Below, piece by piece: positions 55,461-61,653 of a stretch of 61,653 nt of DNA. A model generated the notes under the pieces. That model was not told the origin of the DNA. It worked only from the letters and a program-made list of their open reading frames with translations, and ran no database searches. Both the position numbers and the translations under genes were made by a program. Location: the NCBI GenBank assembly GCA_003052455.1, contig QAPD01000046.1, positions 1 through 61,653 of the forward strand, read 5' to 3'. Source of the DNA: Sphaerisporangium cinnabarinum (GTDB taxonomy: Bacteria; Actinomycetota; Actinomycetes; Actinomycetales; Cellulomonadaceae). How positions within the stretch are numbered: position 1 is the stretch's first letter; each line of letters opens with the position of its first letter.

Positions 55461-57593
55461 TCAGTCCTGCCAGACCTGCACCACCGCGGGCCGCGGCCCG
55501 GCGAAGGCTCCCGGGGGCACCGGAGCCCCCGGGGTCAGGTAGTCCGGGAAGGACGACACCTGGGCGTCGAACGTGCCGTCCTCCCCGGGGTGCTGCACCG
55601 CGACGTAGACCATGCGGTCCGTCGAGTCGACGAGCGGCCCGCACGTCTCGGCGCCGCGCGGTACCGAGAGGAACTGCTCGACCCTCCCGCGCTCGCGGCC
55701 GTCGAGCGTGACCTTGAACAGCCCGTCGCACTTCTGGATCGTGCTCGGCTGGCCGTCGGTCGAGATCCACAGGTTGCCCTCGGCGTCGAACGCGAGGTTG
55801 TCCGGGCACGAGATCGGGGAGACCTTCTCCCTCGGGTAGCCCGAGAAGTAGGTGGAGGGGTTCGTCGCGGGGTCGCCCGCGACGAGCAGGAGGTTCCAGC
55901 GGAACGTCAGCGCCGCGGCGTCGTCGCGGTCCTCGACGATCTCCACCACGTGCCCGTCGCGGTTCGTGGTGCGCGGGTTCGGCTCGGTCGCGCCCTCGGC
56001 TGCGCCCGGGCCGCGCGAGGTGTTGTTCGTGCACGCGACGTACACGCGGCCCGTGACGGGGTTGGGCTCGACGTCCTCGGGGCGGTCCATCTTCGTCGCC
56101 CCGACCTTGTCGGCCGCGACGCGGGTGTAGACGAGCACCTCCTCGACGCTCATGCCCGGGACGGCGCTGCGCCCGTCGACGACGAGCGGCAGCCACTCGC
56201 CGCGGCCGTCGAACGCGCCGTCGGACGGCACCGCGCCCGACCCGTCGATCTCGGACGCCGGCGAGTCGCCGCGGAACCGCGCGACGTACAGCGAGCCCTC
56301 GGTGAGCAGCGTCTTGTTGTGGCGGCGGGCGCCCTCGCTGTTCCCCGGGCGCATCGTGCGCGAGGAGACGAACTTGTACACGTAGTCGAAGCGCTCGTCG
56401 TCGCCCATGTACGCGACCGCGTTCCCGCGGCGCGACAGGATGACGTTGGCGCCCTCGTGCTTGAACCGGCCGAGCGCGGTGTGCTTCACCGGCGGCTCGT
56501 CGGGCGCGTACGGGTCGATCTCGACGATCCAGCCGAACCGGTTCGGCTCGTTCTCGTACCCGGGGTTGCGGGCGTCGAAGCGCGGGTCGTCGAGCTCCCA
56601 GCCGTACCCCGTCGCGGCGTCGCGCAGGCCGTAGCGGGCGTCGTGGCCCGTGCCCGACGTGCGGAAGTACCCGTTGTAGTTCTCCTCGCCCGAGAGCACC
56701 GTGCCCCACGGCGTGGTGCCGCCCGCGCAGTTGTTGAGGGTGCCGAGCACGCGCGTCCCCGACGGGTCGGCGACGGTCCTGACGAGGTCGGACCCCGCGA
56801 CCGGCCCGGTGAGGCGGAACTCGGTCCCGAGGTGCACGCGGCGGTTGTACCGGCTGTCCGCCACGTAGTCCCACGGCGTCCCGGTCCGACGACGACCCAC
56901 CTCGACGACGGACATCCCGTGCGCCGCGCGCTCGATCGCCCGGCGGGTCGGGGCGTCGTACGAGGCGTCGAACATGATGGCGGGGTTCGTGTACTCGTGG
57001 TTCGCGACGAGCAGCCCGCGCGTCCCGCGGCCCGGCCCCTTCCCCGCGCCGCGGCCGCCGGCGAGGGCGTGCTGGCGCTCGAACGGCAGGATGTCGAGGT
57101 AGTCGTTGTTGTAGCCGAACTGCCGCGCCTGCTGCTCCGGGGTCTGGCGCGAGACGTCGAACGGCGCACCGCCGCGCAGGATCGGGTCGCCCCAGCGGAT
57201 CACCGGGCGCCACCGGTAGCCCTCCGGGACGACGAGCGCGTCCCGCGTGGCGGGCTGGGGCGAGATCGCGCCGAACGCGAGGCCCTTCTGCGGGCGGCCA
57301 CCGCCGTGGCCGCCGTGCGCCGCGACGCCCTGGGCGGCGGCGGACGGCGCGGTGACCGTCTGCGCGCCGAGCACGACGGCCGCGGCTCCCACCGCGAGCC
57401 CGCCGAGCAGCGCGCGGCGCGACAGCGCGCCGGCGACGACGTCGCGGAACGTCTCGTTCGCGCTCTCGTTGGGGACCGGGTGCGAGCACGCGTCCGCGCA
57501 CTTCAGCCGGCAGGTGACGGGGCTGCGCTTGCCGCGCGCGTGCGGCGCGACGGAGAGCAGGGGGCGATGCTCGGGGACAGGCGTGATCGTCAT
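55461..57593 (-). CDS. phoX: PhoX-type secreted phosphatase (DUF839), Tat-exported
   Basis: 710 residues. An N-terminal Cys cluster (CRLKCADACSHP, 28-39) and a Tat motif SRRALLG (58-64) precede a beta-propeller. NNCAGGTTPWGT and SGEENYNGYF form the PhoX active-site region. PhoX enzymes are calcium/iron phosphomonoesterases that release phosphate outside the cell. GGAG is about eight bases before the ATG at 57593. The PHO-box-like array upstream predicts induction on phosphate starvation. Confidence 0.93.
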   Translation of the reverse strand: MTITPVPEHRPLLSVAPHARGKRSPVTCRLKCADACSHPVPNESANETFRDVVAGALSRRALLGGLAVGAAAVVLGAQTVTAPSAAAQGVAAHGGHGGGRPQKGLAFGAISPQPATRDALVVPEGYRWRPVIRWGDPILRGGAPFDVSRQTPEQQARQFGYNNDYLDILPFERQHALAGGRGAGKGPGRGTRGLLVANHEYTNPAIMFDASYDAPTRRAIERAAHGMSVVEVGRRRTGTPWDYVADSRYNRRVHLGTEFRLTGPVAGSDLVRTVADPSGTRVLGTLNNCAGGTTPWGTVLSGEENYNGYFRTSGTGHDARYGLRDAATGYGWELDDPRFDARNPGYENEPNRFGWIVEIDPYAPDEPPVKHTALGRFKHEGANVILSRRGNAVAYMGDDERFDYVYKFVSSRTMRPGNSEGARRHNKTLLTEGSLYVARFRGDSPASEIDGSGAVPSDGAFDGRGEWLPLVVDGRSAVPGMSVEEVLVYTRVAADKVGATKMDRPEDVEPNPVTGRVYVACTNNTSRGPGAAEGATEPNPRTTNRDGHVVEIVEDRDDAAALTFRWNLLLVAGDPATNPSTYFSGYPREKVSPISCPDNLAFDAEGNLWISTDGQPSTIQKCDGLFKVTLDGRERGRVEQFLSVPRGAETCGPLVDSTDRMVYVAVQHPGEDGTFDAQVSSFPDYLTPGAPVPPGAFAGPRPAVVQVWQD

Positions 57594-57644
57594 CGGTCGT
57601 CTCCACGGGTCGGGGGGCCTCCCCGTCACCGGGGAGTCGGCCCG

Positions 57645-57699
57645 ACGCTAGGAACGATCGGTGACCGGCCGGTCACCGCCCGGAGGACACCGGGTGAAC
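57645..57699 (-). promoter_or_regulatory. PHO-box-like array of five 11-bp units before phoX
   Basis: Read on the minus strand from 57699, successive 11-base units start GTTCACC, GTCCTCC, GGTGACC, GGTCACC and GTTCCTA. PhoP of Streptomyces binds GTTCACC-type units repeated every 11 bases. The last unit contains TAGCGT (57650-57645), a possible -10 box; transcription would begin about 45 bases before the phoX ATG. Confidence 0.7.
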
Positions 57700-57719
57700 T
57701 CTCGGCGCCGACCGGGCGG

Positions 57720-58727
57720 TCAGCCCTGCGACGCCCGGTGCTCCCGCAGCACCTCGGCCGCCTGCGGCAGCACGTCCGCGAGGTCGCCCACGACCGCGAA
57801 GTCCGAGATCTCGAACAGCGGGCACTCCGGGTCGTTGTTCACCGCGACGATCACCTGCGACGCCTGCATGCCGCCGCGGTGGTGCGGGGCGCCGGAGATG
57901 CCCGCGCCGATGTACACGCGCGGTGCCACGGTGACGCCCGTCTGCCCGACGAACTGGTCGTGCCAGCCCTCGTAGACCGCGTCGCGCGTCGCGCCCACGG
58001 CGGCGCCCAGCGCGTCGGCGAGCTCGACCACGGGGCCGAAGTCGCCGTTCGTGCCCCGGCCCCCCGCCACGACGATCGCGGCCTCCCCGAGCGCGGGACG
58101 GCCCGCGCCCGCGGACGCGTCGACCGTGCGGGACACGACGCGCGCCGCGGTCGCCGCGGGGGTCAGCTCGACGCGCAGCGCCTCGACCTCGGTCGCGACG
58201 GCGGCGTCCGCCGGCTGCGGCACGACCGAGTTCGCGCGGAGCGTCAGCACCGCCGGGTCGGTGAGGATCTCGCTGCGCACGTCCCACGAGCCCGCGAAGA
58301 CGCGCTTGTCGGCCACGAGGTGGGTGCCGTCGTCGTGCAGCGCGGACGCGTCAATGACGAGACCGGCCCCCGTGAGGAACGCGAGGCGCGCCGCGGCCTC
58401 CTTGTTCGGGAACGACGACGTCAGCAGGACGGCGTCGGCGTGCGACGCGCGCGCGGCCGCCGCGAGGACCTCCGCGACGACGGGCGTCAGGTGCAGCGCG
58501 TCGCCGGTGACGACCTCGCCGCCCGACGACGGCTCGGCCTGGCGCACGAGCGCGACGCCGTGCGCGCCGAGCTGGGCGAGGACGCCGACGCTCGGCGCCT
58601 CGAGCGCGACGGCCTCCACGCGTCCCAGCGCGCGGCCGAGGGTGATCAGCTCCAGCACGGGCGACCGCAGCTCGGTGGCCGCGGAGTCGAGGAGGACGAG
58701 GACGGTACGGGCCCCGGGGGTGCTCAT
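57720..58727 (-). CDS. etfA: Electron transfer flavoprotein alpha subunit
   Basis: 335 residues. The C-terminal FAD domain shows VGQTGVTVAPRVYIGAGISG and NNDPECPLFEISDFAVVGDL. With EtfB it carries electrons from acyl-CoA and other dehydrogenases to the membrane. SGAPHHRGG replaces the more common SGAIQH. GAGAGG lies about ten bases before the ATG; 13 bases separate it from etfB. An inverted repeat (57677-57684 with 57712-57719) just after the stop may end the message. Confidence 0.94.
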   Translation of the reverse strand: MSTPGARTVLVLLDSAATELRSPVLELITLGRALGRVEAVALEAPSVGVLAQLGAHGVALVRQAEPSSGGEVVTGDALHLTPVVAEVLAAAARASHADAVLLTSSFPNKEAAARLAFLTGAGLVIDASALHDDGTHLVADKRVFAGSWDVRSEILTDPAVLTLRANSVVPQPADAAVATEVEALRVELTPAATAARVVSRTVDASAGAGRPALGEAAIVVAGGRGTNGDFGPVVELADALGAAVGATRDAVYEGWHDQFVGQTGVTVAPRVYIGAGISGAPHHRGGMQASQVIVAVNNDPECPLFEISDFAVVGDLADVLPQAAEVLREHRASQG

Positions 58728-58740
58728 GTGCGGACGCCTC

Positions 58741-59556
58741 TCAGACCAGGTCGTTGCGGATGAGGAACTCGGCGAGGGCGCGGCCGCCCTCGCCCTTGTC
58801 GACGACGATCTCGGCATCGGGGCGCGGCGGCCGCGGCGACGCGTCGAGCACGCGCGTGCGGGCGCCCGCGTCGCCGACGAGCGCCGCGTCGACGCCGAGG
58901 TCGGCGAGGCTCCACGCCTCCACGGGGCGCGTGCGCGCCGCCATGATGAGCTTGAAGTTCGGCATGCGCGGGTCGTTCGCGTGGTCGGTCACCGACACGA
59001 CGGCGGGGAGCGGCGCCTCGAGGACCTCCTCGACGCCGTCGAGCTCGCGCGTGACGCGGGCGGTGCGTGCGCCCGGCTCGCCCTCGACCTCGAGCTTCCC
59101 GGCGAGCGTGAGCTGCGGCAGCCCGAGCTCGGCCGACAGGAGCGCCGGGACGACGGAGCCCAGCCCGTCGAGCGCGGCCATGCCCGTCACGACGACGTCC
59201 ACCGGGGCCTCGTCGGCGAGGCGGCGCACCGCGGCGGCGAGGACGCGTGCGGTGCCGAAGTAGTCGGAGCCCGCGATCGCGTCGTCGCTCACGCGCACCC
59301 CGCGGTCGGCACCGAGCTGGTAGGAGCGGCGCACGGCGCCGTCGGCGTCCGGCCCGGCGACGGTGAGCACGACCACCTCGCTGGTCTCGCGCTCCTCCTC
59401 GGGCAGCGCCTCCTTGAGGCGCAGCGCGGCCTCGACCGCGTTCTCGTCGAGCTCGTTGAGCGTGCCCTCGTCGGCCCGGCGCACCACGCGGCCGGCCTCG
59501 AAGCCCCGGTCGGCGTGGATGTCCGGGACGTACTTCACGGCGACGACGATCCGCAT
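58741..59556 (-). CDS. etfB: Electron transfer flavoprotein beta subunit
   Basis: 271 residues. It begins MRIVVAVKYVPD and has LNELDENAVEAALRLKE, DVVVTGMAALDG and the recognition stretch ANDPRMPNFKLIMAA. It binds AMP and pairs with EtfA. GGGAGAG lies about seven bases before the ATG. First gene of the etfBA operon; the 112-base gap upstream is shared with the divergent glgX. Confidence 0.95.
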   Translation of the reverse strand: MRIVVAVKYVPDIHADRGFEAGRVVRRADEGTLNELDENAVEAALRLKEALPEEERETSEVVVLTVAGPDADGAVRRSYQLGADRGVRVSDDAIAGSDYFGTARVLAAAVRRLADEAPVDVVVTGMAALDGLGSVVPALLSAELGLPQLTLAGKLEVEGEPGARTARVTRELDGVEEVLEAPLPAVVSVTDHANDPRMPNFKLIMAARTRPVEAWSLADLGVDAALVGDAGARTRVLDASPRPPRPDAEIVVDKGEGGRALAEFLIRNDLV

Positions 59557-59668
59557 CGGCTGCTCTCCCTGTGCGCTGGGCGGTCGGCCGGAGAGGTACC
59601 CGGCCCGCTCCGCCGAAGCCTACCGGCGGGCGACCGGAGGAGCCGGTGACACCCGCCACAATGGACGG

Positions 59669-61653
59669 GTGCACGAGCCGTCGCCCGACCCGAGACCCGT
59701 CCCGCCGATCGCCCCCGGGAGCGTCGACCGGCACGCCCTCGTCCCACCGCTCGGGGTCCGCCTCGCCGGCGACGGCGTCGACGTCGCGGTGCTCGCGTCG
59801 CACGCGACCGCGGTCGAGCTGTGCCTCGTGGACGTGGTGGACGCGGCGCTCCCCGCGCACGACCCGGCGCGCTACCGCGAGCGCCGGGTCCCGCTCGCCG
59901 GCCCCGCCTACGGCGTGTGGCACGGCCACGTCCCGGGCGTCGGCGCCGGCCAGCGCTACGGCTTCCGCGTCCACGGGACGTGGGACCCCGCCGCCGGCCT
60001 GCGGCACAACCCCGCGAAGCTGCTCGTCGACCCGTACGCCCGGGGCCTCGCCGGCGACCTCGTGGACGACCCGGCGATCCGCGGCCAGGTCGGCGGCGAC
60101 CCGTACGGCCCGCCGGACCCGCGCGACTCGCTGCCGTTCGTGCCTCACGCCGTCGTCGTCGCCGAGCCGACCGGGACGCTCGCTCCCCGCCCGCGCGTCC
60201 CGTGGCGCGACACCGTGGTCTACGAGGCGCACGTGCGCGGGCTCACGCAGCGTCTGGACGCGCTGCCCGAGCACCTGCGCGGCACGTACGCGGGCGTCGC
60301 GCACCCGGTGACGATCGAGCACCTGCAGAGCCTCGGCGTGACCACCGTCGAGCTCCTCCCGGTGCACGCGAACGTGCCGGAGCCGCACCTGCTCGCGAGC
60401 GGCCGCACGAACTACTGGGGCTACTCGACCCTCGGGTTCTTCGCGCCCCACGCCGCGTACGCCACGCGCGCCGCGCAGGAGGCCGGGCCGGGCGCCGTCC
60501 TCGACGAGGTGCGCGGCATGGTGCACCTGCTGCACGAGGCGGGGATCGAGGTGCTGCTCGACGTCGTGCACAACCACACGTGCGAGGGCGGGGCCGACGG
60601 GTACCACCTGTCGTGGCGCGGCCTCGACAACGCCGGGTACTACCTGCACGACGGCGGCTCCCCCGCGCGTCTCGCGGACGTCACCGGGACGGGCAACTCG
60701 CTCGACTTCCGGCGCCCCGCGGTCGTGCGGGCGGCGCTCGACTCGCTGCGGTACTGGGCCGAGGTCGTCGGGGTGGACGGGTTCCGGTTCGACCTCGCCG
60801 TCACGCTCGGCCGGGGCCCCACCGGGTTCGACCCGGACCACCCGTTCCTCGTCGCGCTCCAGACGGACCCGGTGCTGTGCGGGCTCAAGCTCGTCGCCGA
60901 GCCCTGGGACGTGGGCCCCGGCGGGTGGCGCACCGGACAGTTCCCGCCGCCGCTCGCCGAGTGGAACGACCGCTTCCGCGACGCCGCCCGCCAGTTCTGG
61001 CTCGCGGACGCGCGCGAGGCGTCGCACGGGCGGCCGGGCCACGGCGTCCGGGACCTCGCGACGCGCCTCGCGGGCTCGGCCGACCTGTTCGGCCGCTCGG
61101 ACCCGCCGCTCGTGCGCGGCCCCGTCGCGTCCGTGAGCTACGTGACCGCGCACGACGGCTTCACGCTCGCCGACCTCGTCGCGTACGACCACAAGCACAA
61201 CCTCGCGAACGGCGAGGACAACCGCGACGGGACCGACGACAACCGGTCCTGGAACCACGGGCTCGAGGGCCCGGTCGCGCCCGACGCCACCACGGGCCGG
61301 GGGCTCGCCGGCCCCGGCGTCGAGATCGCCCCGCTCCGGCGCCGCTCGATCCGCAACCTGCTCGCGACGCTCGTGCTCGCCGCGGGCACCCCGATGCTCA
61401 CCGCGGGCGACGAGATGGGCCGCACCCAGCGCGGCAACAACAACGCCTACGTGCAGGACGACGAGACGTCGTGGGTCTCGTGGGACCTGTCCCCGTGGCG
61501 CAAGGACCTGCTGGCGACCGCCCGCCACCTCCTCGCCCTGCGGCGCGAGCACGCCGCGCTGCGCCCCGACGCGTTCTTCACCGGCCGCCCGCGCCCCGCG
61601 GCGCCGGACGGCCCCGGCGGTGCGGCCGCCGGCACGGCGGCGGGCGCGGCGGC
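59669..61653 (+). CDS. glgX: Glycogen debranching enzyme, cut by the window edge
   Basis: 661 residues are seen with no stop; about 40-60 more are expected. An N-terminal CBM48-like sandwich is followed by a GH13 barrel: DVVHNHT (298-304), DGFRFDLAV with nucleophile Asp375, VAEPWD with Glu411, and HDGFTLADLV plus HNLANGEDN, the marks of GlgX and isoamylase. It removes alpha-1,6 branches from glycogen limit dextrins. GTG start with CACAAT six bases upstream, so possibly leaderless. The frame runs to the last base. Confidence 0.93.
   Translation, partial: MHEPSPDPRPVPPIAPGSVDRHALVPPLGVRLAGDGVDVAVLASHATAVELCLVDVVDAALPAHDPARYRERRVPLAGPAYGVWHGHVPGVGAGQRYGFRVHGTWDPAAGLRHNPAKLLVDPYARGLAGDLVDDPAIRGQVGGDPYGPPDPRDSLPFVPHAVVVAEPTGTLAPRPRVPWRDTVVYEAHVRGLTQRLDALPEHLRGTYAGVAHPVTIEHLQSLGVTTVELLPVHANVPEPHLLASGRTNYWGYSTLGFFAPHAAYATRAAQEAGPGAVLDEVRGMVHLLHEAGIEVLLDVVHNHTCEGGADGYHLSWRGLDNAGYYLHDGGSPARLADVTGTGNSLDFRRPAVVRAALDSLRYWAEVVGVDGFRFDLAVTLGRGPTGFDPDHPFLVALQTDPVLCGLKLVAEPWDVGPGGWRTGQFPPPLAEWNDRFRDAARQFWLADAREASHGRPGHGVRDLATRLAGSADLFGRSDPPLVRGPVASVSYVTAHDGFTLADLVAYDHKHNLANGEDNRDGTDDNRSWNHGLEGPVAPDATTGRGLAGPGVEIAPLRRRSIRNLLATLVLAAGTPMLTAGDEMGRTQRGNNNAYVQDDETSWVSWDLSPWRKDLLATARHLLALRREHAALRPDAFFTGRPRPAAPDGPGGAAAGTAAGAA

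Noticed and set aside
57660-57677. The 18-bp palindrome GGTGACCGGCCGGTCACC as a TetR-type operator
   Set aside because: It is better explained as two units of an 11-base direct-repeat array in front of phoX, though this is not excluded.

Overview
The window is very GC-rich, uses GTG starts freely, carries strong GC hairpins without U-tracts between genes, and encodes an actinobacterial gene set: DesK-type kinase with NarL-type regulator, DUF6907 next to a small XRE protein, a Tat-exported PhoX, and an AdhE under a Rex-like palindrome. This suggests a facultatively anaerobic, polysaccharide-using member of the Micrococcales (Cellulosimicrobium/Cellulomonas/Oerskovia-like). That placement is inferred from gene content, not from a marker gene. 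No insertion sequence, prophage, CRISPR array or tRNA was seen.

Layout. Positions 1-300 look like the tandem promoter and leader of an rRNA operon reading leftwards out of the window. Next come a 5-oxoprolinase pair (pxpA and a fused pxpBC, 446-3036), a GNAT acetyltransferase and a His-rich membrane protein. From 5.0 to 34.0 kb lies a large sugar-use island. It has two parallel sets, each with a giant secreted protein (ThuA domain + glucose/sorbosone-dehydrogenase propeller + binding modules), a ribose-type ABC importer, a Gfo/Idh/MocA dehydrogenase and a xylose-isomerase-like epimerase. A divergent trio follows: ROK repressor, stand-alone ThuA protein and DapA-like lyase. From 34 to 61.6 kb the genes are mostly housekeeping: a MetE-like protein, ligA, a VanY-like peptidase, a two-component system, DUF6907/XRE, adhE, an S9 peptidase, a GH65 phosphorylase with beta-phosphoglucomutase, a second MetE-like protein, a SnoaL-like protein, mnmA with a cysteine desulfurase, an APH-like kinase, phoX, etfBA and a nearly complete glgX cut by the window edge.

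How the genes may work together. The island reads as outer oxidation or capture of a sugar or glycoside by the secreted ThuA-dehydrogenase proteins, import by the two ABC systems, then redox and isomerisation inside the cell by the Gfo/Idh enzymes, epimerases, ThuA and the DapA-like lyase. The strongest new observation is regulatory. A 24-bp operator, CTTWTG-N12-CAWAAG, occurs three times: before the first importer operon, before the second importer operon, and between that operon and the ROK gene. Each copy overlaps the -35 box of a TTGACS-N17-TANNNT promoter at the same offset, and two of these promoters fire directly at the ATG, giving leaderless messages. This makes the ROK protein the likely common switch of the island.

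Other readable control sites are a Rex-type palindrome before adhE and a five-unit, 11-bp-period PHO-box-like array before phoX. At least seven genes appear to be translated from leaderless messages.
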